DNA of 64,000 nt from Roseiarcus sp963717215 (GTDB lineage Bacteria; Pseudomonadota; Alphaproteobacteria; Rhizobiales; Beijerinckiaceae). Of this stretch, positions 9,986 to 20,312 are shown one piece after another (position 1 is the first letter of the stretch; each line of letters starts with the position of its first letter). Below the pieces are notes generated by a model. The model saw only the letters and a list, made by a program, of their open reading frames with translations. It searched no databases and was not told the origin of the DNA. The DNA is taken from NCBI GenBank assembly GCA_963717215.1, contig CAVQVS010000009.1, positions 248,001 through 312,000 of the forward strand, written 5' to 3'. The position numbers were made by a program, and so were the translations under genes.

Positions 9986-11062
9986 ATGAAGATCGCAGTC
10001 CTGCCCGGCGACGGAATTGGCAAGGAAGTCACCGCACAGGCCGTGAGAGTTCTGGAAGCGACTCTAGGGAATTCGGTGTCGTATGAATTGAAGGAAGCGC
10101 CAATTGGCGGAGCAGGGCAAGAAGCCGTCGGCGACGCTCTGCCGCCAGAAACTCTGAAACTGGCGAGGGCTTCGGATGCGATCCTCCTGGGAGGCACGGG
10201 CGTCGTCGAAGACGAGAAGAGGGCCCCGAGCGAGGGGGCTGGAAACGGGCTCTTGCGCCTGCGCAAGGCGCTGACCCTGTTCGCCAACTATCGGCCGATT
10301 TTTCTCTTTCCTGAGCTTGAGGACGCTTCGTCGCTGAAGCGGTCGGTGGTCAGCGGCGTCGACATTCTCATGCTGCGGGAACTCAACGGCGACCTCTATT
10401 TCGGCGAGCCGCGCGGGATCCAGACAAACGCCGCGGGCGAGCGCGAGGGCGTCAACACGATGCGCTACTCGGAGTCCGAAATTGAGCGCATCATGCATGT
10501 CGCCTTTCATGAGGCGCGCCGAAGACGTCGCAAAGTTTGCTCGGTCGATAAATCGAACGTGCTGGAAACGATGATGCTCTGGCGAGAGGTCGCGACGCGC
10601 GTCGGAAAGTCCTATCCGGACGTCGAGCTGACCCACCTCTATGTCGACGCGACCGTCATGCACCTCGTGCGCGATCCGCGTCAGTTCGACGTCATGGTCA
10701 TGGGCAACGTGTTCGGCGACATTCTCTCCGACGCCGCGGCGATGCTGACCGGTTCGATCGGGATGCTCCCTTCGGCGTCGCTTGGCGACAACAAGAAGGG
10801 ACTTTACGAGCCGGTCCACGGAACCGCGCCTGACATAGCGGGCAAGAATATCGCCAATCCGCTCGCCGCGATTCTGTCGGTCGCAATGATGTTCCGTCAT
10901 TCCTTCGACATGGAAGAGCACGCGAAGAGAATCGAGAATGCTGTCCGCAAGGTGCTGGCGGAGGGTTATCGAACCGCCGACATCATGCAACAAGGCGGCA
11001 AGAAGGTCGGCACCGATGCGATGGGCGAAGCTGTGGTGAGCGCCGTTCGGGCGAACGGTTGA
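9986..11062 (+). CDS. leuB: 3-isopropylmalate dehydrogenase family protein (LeuB-like, probable catabolic paralogue)
   Basis: 358 aa. Start at ATG 9986; an in-frame GTG 12 nt upstream is less likely. The beta-decarboxylating dehydrogenase family is clear: VLPGDGIGKEV at the N-terminus, LLRLRKALTLFANYRP (the LeuB substrate-helix arginines), LRELNGDLYFGEPRG, the Tyr of MRYSESEIERI, and EPVHGTAPDIAGK near the C-terminus for NAD binding. LeuB oxidatively decarboxylates 3-isopropylmalate; relatives use D-malate, tartrate or C-alkylated malates. Its own copy of the regional operator and its position beside a LysR gene and leuCD-like genes argue that it belongs to this regulon. Housekeeping leucine synthesis is not excluded. 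Confidence 0.82.
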   Translation: MKIAVLPGDGIGKEVTAQAVRVLEATLGNSVSYELKEAPIGGAGQEAVGDALPPETLKLARASDAILLGGTGVVEDEKRAPSEGAGNGLLRLRKALTLFANYRPIFLFPELEDASSLKRSVVSGVDILMLRELNGDLYFGEPRGIQTNAAGEREGVNTMRYSESEIERIMHVAFHEARRRRRKVCSVDKSNVLETMMLWREVATRVGKSYPDVELTHLYVDATVMHLVRDPRQFDVMVMGNVFGDILSDAAAMLTGSIGMLPSASLGDNKKGLYEPVHGTAPDIAGKNIANPLAAILSVAMMFRHSFDMEEHAKRIENAVRKVLAEGYRTADIMQQGGKKVGTDAMGEAVVSAVRANG

Positions 11063-11075
11063 CTTGGCTCAGCGC

Positions 11076-12023
11076 CTATCTCCCGCGCGAGCGCGATCCC
11101 GCATCGGCAAAACTGACCACCCGAGTCGGGCGATCGACGTCTTTTGAGCTGAGGTGCTCGACAAGCATGCGGACCGGAGGGGGCTGAGAGGCGGGGTCGC
11201 GCACGCATATCTTCCAGTTGCGCGTCGCCCATTCCTCATCGAGCGGCACGGCTGTGACCTGTCCGGCGGCGACATAGCGTTTGGCGCAACGCTCGGGGAC
11301 AAGACCGACCCCGAGACTGGCCTCGACCATGCTGCAGACCGTCTCGAAGCCGTTGACGCGTATTCGCATCTTGAGGGTCAGGTTGAGCTCGCCTACGGCT
11401 TTCATAACCAGCGAATCGAGGAAGCTGCCTTTTTGGGGGCCGACAAGATCGAATTCTGCAAGTTCCGCGAACCTGACCTTTTTGCGCTCGGCGAGAGCAT
11501 GTCCGACTGGCATGATCGCGACGAGCTTATCCGACCGGTAGGGCAGGATCTGAAGTCCGGTCGCAGGGAGATAGCCGCCAAAAATGCCGATGTCCGCCGC
11601 ATTCTCGGCGACAGAGCGAACGACCTGCTGGCTCGTGCCCTCTTCGAGATCGATACGGATCGCGCTGTGGATGGCGAGGAAGTTGGCGAGGTCGCGCGGG
11701 AGATGCTGAAGGATCGTCGACACGCTCGCGTGAATTCTCACCCTGCCGCAAAGACCTGTCGCATGCTCCGCGAGTTCGGATTCCATCTGTTGCAGGTCGC
11801 GCATGACAACGCGTGCGTGGCGTAACAGGGCTTGCGCGGAAGCGGTCGGCTCCAGGCCTTTCGTCGTGCGGTGAAACAGGGGCGCTTTTACCAGCTCTTC
11901 AAGGTCGGAAATTCGCTTGCTGACCGCCGAGGCGGCGATATGCTCCCTCGTGGCGGCTCGAGAAATGCTTTTGCTTTCGCAGACCGCGACGAACAATTTC
12001 AGCGATAACAAGTCAAAACGCAT
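11076..12023 (-). CDS. LysR-family transcriptional regulator, candidate master regulator of the six-site regulon
   Basis: 315 aa. The winged helix-turn-helix fills residues 1-60 (LSLKLFVAVCESKSISRAA, then VSKRISDLEE), followed by the linker helix and an effector domain with the usual RVRIHAS start and GVGLVPE segment. The gene is convergent with leuB-like (13 nt apart) and divergent from the leuC-like gene, with operator copy D in the shared 282-nt gap. Classical LysR proteins regulate a divergently encoded target through T-N11-A sites, which is exactly the palindrome found six times here. No copy in the orientation of the LysR gene itself is seen, so autoregulation would have to act through copy D. 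Confidence 0.87.
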   Translation of the reverse strand: MRFDLLSLKLFVAVCESKSISRAATREHIAASAVSKRISDLEELVKAPLFHRTTKGLEPTASAQALLRHARVVMRDLQQMESELAEHATGLCGRVRIHASVSTILQHLPRDLANFLAIHSAIRIDLEEGTSQQVVRSVAENAADIGIFGGYLPATGLQILPYRSDKLVAIMPVGHALAERKKVRFAELAEFDLVGPQKGSFLDSLVMKAVGELNLTLKMRIRVNGFETVCSMVEASLGVGLVPERCAKRYVAAGQVTAVPLDEEWATRNWKICVRDPASQPPPVRMLVEHLSSKDVDRPTRVVSFADAGSRSRGR

Positions 12024-12205
12024 CGGCGGACATTCTGAAATGACGGCTCAGGCGGCCGAACGGCCCACAGATCACTGCGCGCCTCCGGGTGGTGGATCAC
12101 TTGACCCGTAACATATTACATCCAAAGACCCCGCTGCAAAAGCGTGTCCGGGGGATTAAGTCTTTGTGAGATAGGGCGTTGTGGATCAAGCAGCGTGGAG
12201 ACGCG

Positions 12206-12270
12206 TCGCGAAACGCGATGATAAATTGTCCAGTTACGATTTCGCCGCCGATGACCGGCGCCTGTATGAC
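12206..12270 (+). promoter_or_regulatory. LysR-type composite operator/promoter, copy D (before leuC-like gene, divergent from LysR)
   Basis: TCGC-gaaac-GCGA at 12206-12218, 15 nt, TTACGATTT at 12234-12242, then TATGAC at 12265-12270 as possible -10 (22 nt after the second element, as in copy A). It ends 87 nt before the GTG at 12306 and lies 183 nt upstream of the LysR start on the other strand, the standard place for a LysR regulatory site. Confidence 0.75.
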
Positions 12271-12305
12271 TCGCACGGCGAGGGTGTTGAGAAGGGAGGC
12301 TTCCG

Positions 12306-13727
12306 GTGACGGCCGCAGCGGCTCGAACCATGTTCGAGAAGATCTGGTCTCGACACCGCATCCTCGAGCGGCCGGACGGTCAGACTCTGCTCTACATCGA
12401 TCGCCACCTCATTCACGACGGCTACGCTCCGGCTTTCGAATTCCTGATGGCGCGCGGCCTCAAGCCGCATGCGCCATCGCAGACTTTCGCGACCCCCGAT
12501 CACTACGTGCCCACCGATACGCGCGAGGCGTCGCAGATCCCTGACGCCGAACGGCGGTACATGGTCGAATCGCTGGCCCGATACACTTCTGATTTCGGCG
12601 TCCAGATGTTTGGCCTGAAAGACCAGCGGCACGGGATCGTGCACGTCGTCGGTCCCGAGCAGGGCATCAGCCAGCCTGGAATGATCGTCGTCTGCGCCGA
12701 CAGTCATACGTCGACACATGGCGCGGTCGGCGCGCTCGCCTTTGGCCTTGGAATGACCGAAGCCAACCACATCTTGGCGACTCAGACGCTTTGGCAGCGT
12801 ATGCCCAGGACGATGCGCATCACGGTCGATGGGCGGCTCGCGGCTGGCGTATGCGCCAAAGACATCATTCTTGCGATTATCGGCCGCATCGGCACGGCTG
12901 GCGCAACGGGGCATGTGATCGAATATGCGGGCTCTGCGATCAAAGATCTGACGATGGAAGGTCGCCTCACTGTTTGCAACATGTCGATCGAGGCCGGCGC
13001 GCGTGCAGGCATGATCGCACCTGATGAGACCACCTTCTCCTATCTGGCTGGGCGGCCCTACGCGCCCAAGGGCGAAGACTGGGACCGGGCGCTCGTTCGC
13101 TGGCGCAAGCTTCCGAGTGATCTGGAGGCAAGTTTCGACAGCGAGATCAGTCTCGACAGTTCGGAGATTGCCCCCATGGTGACATGGGGCACAAGCCCAC
13201 AGGATGTCGCGCCGATCGATGGCGCCATTCCCGATCCAGCCGAGGCCCCGAGCCTGGAACGGCGCGAGAGCATGGAGCGCGCCCTCAAATACATGGACCT
13301 CAAGCCGGGCGACCGGCTCGACTCGGTTGCGGTCGATCGCGTTTTCATCGGCTCGTGCACGAACGGGCGGATCGAGGACCTGCGCAGCGCGGCGGCGGTC
13401 GTGGTTGGCCGCAAGGTGCATGGAAGCGTGCGCGGCTGGGTCGTTCCGGGTTCCGGACTGGTCAAGGCTCAGGCCGAGGCCGAGGGCCTGGATATCGTTT
13501 TCAGGGAGGCCGGCTTCGAATGGCGCGAGGCGGGTTGTTCGATGTGTCTCGGCACCAACGGCGAAACGGTTGGCGAGTTCGAGCGATGTGCTTCGACCTC
13601 GAACAGGAATTTCGTCGGCCGTCAGGGGCGGAACGCGCGCACGCATTTGCTGAGCCCCCAGATGGCGGCCGCTGCCGCGGTTGCCGGCCATCTGACCGAC
13701 GTGCGCAAGATGCTGCCCGGGGAATGA
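12306..13727 (+). CDS. leuC: 3-isopropylmalate dehydratase large subunit family protein (LeuC-like)
   Basis: 473 aa. The GTG start at 12306 has GGGAGG 7 nt upstream, which decides it over ATG 12330. The aconitase fold is complete: CADSHTSTHGAVGALAFG, [4Fe-4S] ligands Cys351 (FIGSCTNGRIEDL), Cys411 and Cys414 (CSMC), and the substrate-binding STSNRNFVGRQG. LeuC with LeuD hydrates/dehydrates 2- and 3-isopropylmalate; paralogues act on citraconate or alkyl-malates. Several normally conserved stretches differ from rhizobial housekeeping LeuC as I remember it. The gene is followed after one base by leuD-like and preceded by operator copy D, so a catabolic role is likely, though a leucine role cannot be excluded. 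Confidence 0.84.
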   Translation: MTAAAARTMFEKIWSRHRILERPDGQTLLYIDRHLIHDGYAPAFEFLMARGLKPHAPSQTFATPDHYVPTDTREASQIPDAERRYMVESLARYTSDFGVQMFGLKDQRHGIVHVVGPEQGISQPGMIVVCADSHTSTHGAVGALAFGLGMTEANHILATQTLWQRMPRTMRITVDGRLAAGVCAKDIILAIIGRIGTAGATGHVIEYAGSAIKDLTMEGRLTVCNMSIEAGARAGMIAPDETTFSYLAGRPYAPKGEDWDRALVRWRKLPSDLEASFDSEISLDSSEIAPMVTWGTSPQDVAPIDGAIPDPAEAPSLERRESMERALKYMDLKPGDRLDSVAVDRVFIGSCTNGRIEDLRSAAAVVVGRKVHGSVRGWVVPGSGLVKAQAEAEGLDIVFREAGFEWREAGCSMCLGTNGETVGEFERCASTSNRNFVGRQGRNARTHLLSPQMAAAAAVAGHLTDVRKMLPGE

Positions 13728-13728
13728 G

Positions 13729-14329
13729 GTGAAGGCGTTCAAGAGCTCTGGAATCGGCGGCGGCTCCCTTCCTTCAGCCAAATATCGACACAGACCAGAT
13801 CATTCCTGCGCGGTTTCTGCAAAAGCCCCGCAGCGGCGGCTTCGGCCAATATCTGTTTCACGACCTGCGCTTCGACCCGTCGGGGGCAGAGCGCCCGGAA
13901 TTCGCGCTGAATCAACCCCATCACCGTGACGCGCGTGTCGTGGTCGCCAATGTCAATTTTGGATGTGGCTCCTCGCGCGAGAATGCTGTGTGGGCGCTCT
14001 CCGACTACGGGTTCGAAGTGGTCATCGCGCCGAGCTTCGGCGATATCTTCCACACCAATTGCGTCAAGAACGGCCTTCTCCCTATCCGGCTGCCGGAGCC
14101 TGTCGTTACCGATTTGCTGGCGCGTATCTCGGAAACGCCGGATCTGGCGATCCAAGTTGACCTCGAAGCGCAGACGGTTACGCTTCAGGACGGCTCGACG
14201 CATTCGTTCGAAATCGACCCATTCGCCAAATATTGCCTGATCAATGGCTTCGATGAGCTCGATTACACCCTGTCTCAGCGTGACCTCATCGCGGCTTTTG
14301 AGAACCGGTATGGCCGCGAGAACGATTGA
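13729..14329 (+). CDS. leuD: 3-isopropylmalate dehydratase small subunit family protein (LeuD-like, single-base frameshift)
   Basis: GTG at 13729 begins one base after the leuC-like stop and reads VKAFKSS; the conserved remainder (NIDTDQIIPARFLQ, FGCGSSREN, DIFHTNCVKNG) lies in the next frame. Deleting one G at 13750-13751 joins them into a 199-aa protein of normal LeuD length. No start codon exists in the second frame before the conserved NIDTDQ segment, so internal initiation would lose the N-terminus. LeuD is the swivelling-domain partner of LeuC. I read the shift as a probable consensus error because all downstream sequence is intact. Confidence 0.78.
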
Positions 14330-14352
14330 CGGCCACGTCTGCAACACATACG

Positions 14353-14417
14353 TCGCCAAATGCGAGGGACCCGTGCCGAATAACGATTGGCGCGCCGACG
14401 ATAGGGTGCGCTAGTCC
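14353..14417 (+). promoter_or_regulatory. LysR-type composite operator, copy E (before amidohydrolase)
   Basis: TCGC-caaat-GCGA at 14353-14365, 15 nt, TAACGATTG at 14381-14389. It starts 24 nt after the leuD-like stop and ends 122 nt before ATG 14488. The -10 is weak: TAGTCC at 14412-14417 is at the same 22-nt spacing as in copies A and D. This is the least conserved plus-strand copy in the 15-nt spacer, but palindrome, spacing and second element hold. Confidence 0.68.
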
Positions 14418-14487
14418 GTCCGACCTGAATGAACGACGACCGTCGCGCCGTGATGTGCGGCTTATCACCCGGGGAGCCTGAGGGGCC

Positions 14488-15723
14488 ATGCAATCGGCGA
14501 TCTTCGAAAACGCGCGCATTCTCGACGGCTCGAGCGACGATGGCGAGCATGATCGCTTCGTCCGCGTCGCCGACGGACTCATCAAGGAGATTTCGGACAA
14601 GCCGATCAAGGATACATCCGCTCACCGCATCGACCTGCGCGGCAAGACCTTGATGCCGGGCCTCATCGATTGCCACACGCATATCGTCTCGCCGTTCCCG
14701 GACCCTGCCGACAACGCGCGACTGCCTGACTCGCTGATCGCACTGCACGCGGCGCGGATCATGAAGCAGATGCTTTTGCGCGGGTTTACCTCGATCCGCG
14801 ACCTCGGCGGCGCGGATGCCGGCTTCCAGCGCGCCATTGATCAGAAGATCGTCGAAGGCCCGCGCCTGTTCATATGCGGCAAGGCCTTTGTCCAAACCGG
14901 CGGTCATACCGACGTCCGCCAGCCCTGGGACGGGAGCGACGTTGAAACGCTCAATCGCCGCCTGGGATCGGTCAGTCGCGTGGTCGACGGCGTTGAGGCC
15001 GTTCGCTTCGCCGTGCGTGAGGAGCTGCGCCTCGGCGCCCAGTACATCAAGGTGATGGCGGCCGGCGGCGCGGCCTCGGGCAAATTCCCCATTATGCGGC
15101 TTGGCTTCTCGCGCGACGAGTTGGTCACTTTCGTCGAGGAGGCGGACAAGGCGCAGACCTACGTCTGCGGCCATCTCTATTCGGACGAAGCGGTGCGACG
15201 CGCTGTCGAGGTCGGCTTCCAATCGGTCGAACACGCGACGCTCGTCGAGCCGGCGACAGCAAAGTTGATGGCGGAGAAGAACGTCATCGTCACCCCGACG
15301 ATCATCGCTTACGAATCGCAAAAGACTGAGGAGAAAGCGCTGCGGCTCGATCCTGGCTTCTCTTCGCGGCTCGACTACGTGATCAAGAAGAGCCCTGAAT
15401 TGCTCGAGATCATGCACAAGGCCGGCGTCAAGATGGCCTACGGCACCGATCTGCTCGGCTTCCTGCACAAGTACCAGGGCCACGAGTTCGTCATCCGCGG
15501 CCGCACGCTGCCCGCGATTGATGTGATCCGGTCGGCCACCTGCAACGCGGCCGAGCTCATCAGGATGACCGGAAAGGTTGGGACTGTCGCGGTCGGAGCC
15601 TATGCCGATCTCATCGTCGTCGAGAAGGACCCGCTGAAAGACCTCTCCGCGCTCGACGAAGAGGGGCGATATATTCCGCTGGTGATGAAGGATGGCGACT
15701 TCATCAAGAACGTTCTCAACTAA
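14488..15723 (+). CDS. Metal-dependent amidohydrolase (imidazolonepropionase/Xaa-Pro dipeptidase-like)
   Basis: 411 aa. The amidohydrolase metal ligands are visible: HxH at His63 and His65 (GLIDCHTH), the carboxylated Lys in YIKVMAAGGAASG, His of CGHLYS, His of VEHATL and Asp of YGTDLLG. A terminal beta-sandwich element AYADLIVVEKDPL follows, as in Sgx9260-type prolidases and related hydrolases of N-acyl or cyclic amide substrates. No signal peptide. It has its own operator (copy E), is the last plus-strand gene of the cluster and is followed by a strong terminator. The amide substrate is unknown. Confidence 0.83.
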   Translation: MQSAIFENARILDGSSDDGEHDRFVRVADGLIKEISDKPIKDTSAHRIDLRGKTLMPGLIDCHTHIVSPFPDPADNARLPDSLIALHAARIMKQMLLRGFTSIRDLGGADAGFQRAIDQKIVEGPRLFICGKAFVQTGGHTDVRQPWDGSDVETLNRRLGSVSRVVDGVEAVRFAVREELRLGAQYIKVMAAGGAASGKFPIMRLGFSRDELVTFVEEADKAQTYVCGHLYSDEAVRRAVEVGFQSVEHATLVEPATAKLMAEKNVIVTPTIIAYESQKTEEKALRLDPGFSSRLDYVIKKSPELLEIMHKAGVKMAYGTDLLGFLHKYQGHEFVIRGRTLPAIDVIRSATCNAAELIRMTGKVGTVAVGAYADLIVVEKDPLKDLSALDEEGRYIPLVMKDGDFIKNVLN

Positions 15724-15820
15724 GAGCCACGAGGCGCCGCGCCAGCGAAGGCGACGCCGCCTCTCCTCTCCTCTTTACTCCTTCCCCTGTTCGTCCGCGG
15801 TCCTCCCACCGTAGGCCGTA

Positions 15821-15864
15821 GCGCCCGCGCTGACCCATCTTAGCCAGCGTGGGCGCGTTTTTTT
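15821..15864 (+). terminator. Intrinsic terminator after the amidohydrolase
   Basis: A 12-bp stem (15821-15832 pairing with 15845-15856, one G-U pair) with a 12-nt loop is followed by a run of T at 15858-15864. It lies about 100 nt after the amidohydrolase stop and separates the plus-strand cluster from the convergent SDR gene. Confidence 0.85.
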
Positions 15865-15891
15865 CTGGTCTGACGATAAGACGGCCGGAGC

Positions 15892-16720
15892 TTAAGGGCG
15901 TGGCTGCATCTTTGAGAATGGCTTGGCGAGCTGCGGCCAGGCGGCCGGCGCATGCGGCTGAGCCGCCGGGTCGGTCCCCAGGCTCTCATTCCACTCAACC
16001 GCGATGAAGCGCTGCCCGGTGACCTTGTCCCCCGCTTCCGTGAACAGAGCCAGCATCGGCGGGGACATCACGTTGGGCGAGATGAGCGCGCTGCGGTCTT
16101 CTCCAGGCACCATGATCGTGTCCACCGGGCCGCCGGGCAGGACGACATTCACCGTAATGCCGCTGCCCTCGAGTTGTTTCGACAGGATCAGCGACCATGC
16201 CTCGAGCGCGGCCTTGGTCGGCCCGTAGGGCACGAAACCCTTGCGCATCATCGTCAGGATACTCGTCGAGACGTTGATGACGCGCCCCCATTTCTGCTTG
16301 CGGAAGATGGGTACGGCCGCGCGCGTCATGGAGAAGGCGCCGCCCACGTTGACGGCGAAGAAGCGTCGCCACAGATCATCGGGCACATCCTCGATCTGGA
16401 GGTGCTCATCGTCGTAATCGTCGGCCACGGAATTCATGCCGAGCGCGGCGTTGTTGACGAGAATGTGCACGGTTCCGAGCCGCTCGGCGACCGTTGCGAC
16501 CTGACGGCTGGCAGTCGTCTGCGTCTGAGACATCGACTCGAAGGCCGAGGACCTTCGCGTCGCCGTACGTGTCCTGCAGGGCACGGACCCCCTTCTCGTC
16601 GATGTCGAGCGCCGCCACGCGCAGGCCCTCCTTGACGAACCCACCCACAAGGGCTTTTCCGATCCCGCCTGCGGCTCCCGTCACGATGGCTACTTTTCCT
16701 GCAATGTCTGGATAAGCCAC
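15892..16720 (-). CDS. Short-chain dehydrogenase/reductase (single-base frameshift)
   Basis: The N-terminal frame starts at ATG 16720 (MAYPDIAGKVAIVTGAAGGIGKA, Rossmann TGxxxGIG) and the C-terminal frame runs to 15892 with VNNAAL, the catalytic Ser of NVSTSI and YGPTK (Tyr/Lys). They meet at about 16510; one extra base in the GG at 16510-16511 (plus strand) accounts for it and a 275-aa protein results. A roughly ten-residue insert (DDYDDEHLQI) follows the NNAA motif. It should oxidise or reduce an alcohol/ketone with NAD(P). The sixth copy of the LysR-type operator lies just upstream on this strand, so it belongs to the same regulon although it is beyond the terminator. Confidence 0.8.
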
Positions 16721-16771
16721 TGGGTCTTGCCTTCCTTGCGCTTCCTTCCACTCCTTCGAGCGGCGGCGCTA

Positions 16772-16835
16772 TCTCTAGCAGCGCTCGGATGCGAGCCAAA
16801 TTCGTAAGGCGGAAGCGCGCCATCGCGAAGGGCGA
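16772..16835 (-). promoter_or_regulatory. LysR-type composite operator/promoter, copy F (before SDR, minus strand)
   Basis: Read on the minus strand: TCGC-ccttc-GCGA (16835-16823), exactly 15 nt ending ...TTCCGCC, then TTACGAATT (16807-16799), then TAGAGA as a possible -10 at 16777-16772. The palindrome ends 102 nt before the SDR start at 16720. Palindrome, spacer length and second element all match the plus-strand copies although the orientation is reversed. Confidence 0.68.
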
Positions 16836-16912
16836 GGCGCAGTCAGCCCACGAGTTGATTCAAGCGATGCTCCGAGGTTCGGCGTCCGCTGGCTGCGCGC
16901 AAACAGACGAAG

Positions 16913-17708
16913 TTAGGTAATTCCGCGCAAGAGGCCGAGCAGGTCGCGATGCATGATCTCGTTGCCGCAGCAGATAGAGCCGCTTTCGAGGAAATTTGCC
17001 TCCCCATCCGCGTCAGTAACGAATCCCCCAGCTTCACGAATCAGGAGTGCGCCCGCCGCAATATCCCAGGAATTCAGGCCTCGCTCCCAGAAGGCGTCGA
17101 ACTGGCCAGCGGCGACGTAAGCCAGATCGAGCGCGGCGCAGCCCATCCGACGCACATTGACGACGCGGGCCATCACAGCCGCGAGCTCTGCCTTGGAATC
17201 GAGGATGCTGCGCCGCCTTGCCGAGATGGGGAATGCCACAGCCGAAGATCGCCTGCGACAGGTCGCTGCGCGCGGCCACACGCAGCCGGCGATTGCCGCC
17301 GAACGCTCCCTGACCCTTCTCCGTCACATACATGTCGTCGTTCGCCGGGTTATATATGACGCCAGCGATGATCTGCCCTTCGCGTTCCAGTGCGATTGAG
17401 ATCGCGAAGAACGGGATCGCGTGCAGGAAGTTGGTCGTCGCATCAAGCGGATCGATGTGCCAGGTGTGACTCCTGTCGGTCCCCTCGATGCGTCCGCCCT
17501 CCTCCAGGACGAAGCCGTAGCCCGGGCGCGCCTTGGCGAGTTGTTGATAGAGGGTCTTCTCCGCGCGCTTGTCGGCTAAACTGACGAAATCGCCTGGGCC
17601 CTTCATCGACACTTGCAGTTCGCTGACCTCGCCGAAATCGCGCTTAAGACCGCGACCGGCCTTGATGGCGGCGCCGGTCATCACAGTCATCAAAGCGGAT
17701 CGGATCAT
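16913..17708 (-). CDS. Inositol monophosphatase family protein (SuhB-like, single-base frameshift)
   Basis: The N-terminal frame starts at 17708 and the C-terminal frame ends at 16913; removing one base of the TT at 17218-17219 (plus strand) joins them as GIPHLGRRRS into 264 aa. Li-sensitive phosphatase motifs are present: LEEGG, WHIDPLDATTNF and NSWDIAAGALLIREAGG. The usual DPLDGT has Ala in place of Gly. It cleaves inositol-1-phosphate or similar phosphomonoesters; SuhB relatives also bind the Nus machinery. It lies about 190 nt upstream of the SDR on the same strand. No copy of the operator was found before it. Confidence 0.77.
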
Positions 17709-17802
17709 GGATGTCTTTCAACGGCGGCGGAAAACGGAGGCAGGTTTAGGGAAGGCCCCGCGTCGAAGCAAATGCGCGCCGCCGAGCGCCACTCTGGCTC
17801 AC

Positions 17803-18459
17803 TCAGTAGACGTAAGGGATGAGGCGCCAGGTGCGGGCTCGATAGGCGTCGTATTCGGCGCCGAAGGTTTCGCTAAGCAGTCGTTCCTCAGCTCCAATGC
17901 GCGCCAGCAGGACACCGAGCGACAACAACGCAATGAGGACGCCCACCCCAGAGCGGAACGCCAAGCCCCAACCAAGCATGAGAACGAAGAGACCGAGATA
18001 ACTTGGGTGGCGAATGATGCCGTAAAGCCCGCTGGTGACCAGTCGATGTCCGTGCTGGATCGCCACCAGGCCGCTGAATCGATGCCCAAGCACGAAGACC
18101 GGCGCGAGGCGGAGAATGCCTCCGGCCGTATAAAGGAGAAGACCGAGCCAGCGCACCCCTTCGCCGCCGAAGGTGAGGAAATCGATCCGGTCCGTATAGG
18201 CGGGCAGATAGGCGTCGATGATCCCGAGGACGCCAAGAGCCGCGACCACCCAACGATTGGACCGATCCTCTCTGACGCCCGAGCCGATATGTCCCTCGCT
18301 GAACAGCGATGCGACACCAAGCGCGACCGTGACAACGCTGACAGCAATGAGCGGCGGAGAAGAAAAGAACCGATCTGGCCCACCCGCGCCGGCGACCGCC
18401 AGCCCTAGATAGGCGACGATGCTCAAAACCGTGACCGCGGCAAGCCGCGACTTGATCAT
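17803..18459 (-). CDS. Isoprenylcysteine carboxyl methyltransferase-like membrane protein
   Basis: 218 aa from ATG 18459 (an upstream extension to 18597 is unlikely). About five hydrophobic segments, then the phospholipid/isoprenylcysteine methyltransferase C-terminal signature: GLYGIIRHPSYLGLF and EERLLSETFGAEYDAYRARTWRLIPYVY, which bind S-adenosylmethionine at the membrane. Bacterial members usually have no known substrate. It stands alone between the IMPase-like gene and fhs and is divergent from fhs across a 179-nt gap. Confidence 0.8.
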   Translation of the reverse strand: MIKSRLAAVTVLSIVAYLGLAVAGAGGPDRFFSSPPLIAVSVVTVALGVASLFSEGHIGSGVREDRSNRWVVAALGVLGIIDAYLPAYTDRIDFLTFGGEGVRWLGLLLYTAGGILRLAPVFVLGHRFSGLVAIQHGHRLVTSGLYGIIRHPSYLGLFVLMLGWGLAFRSGVGVLIALLSLGVLLARIGAEERLLSETFGAEYDAYRARTWRLIPYVY

Positions 18460-18638
18460 GGGTCCCGTTCCTCGCACTTGGCTTGGCTTCGACGGCCCGC
18501 GGAGACCATGAAGCGCTTGGCATATAGTCGGGCCCCGTCCATCGTCACGATTTGCGCTTGCCAAAACAGGCGGGCCAGACGATTCGTTGCCGAACATCGG
18601 TGGCGGCCAGACGGCGGGTCTAGGAAAGGCATTGGTTC

Positions 18639-20306
<1,668 letters not shown>

Positions 20307-20312
20307 GGTCGC

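Noticed and set aside
12024..12205. An operator copy oriented towards the LysR gene
   Set aside because: No palindrome of the required form found; control of the LysR gene would have to use copy D.
12234..13781. 515-codon open frame on the minus strand opposite the leuC-like gene
   Set aside because: It mirrors a gene with complete catalytic motifs, is Arg/Asp/His-rich without any recognisable domain, and is the usual antisense shadow in GC-rich DNA.
14275..15483. 402-codon minus-strand frame opposite the amidohydrolase
   Set aside because: The amidohydrolase has all metal ligands; the opposite frame has none of any family.
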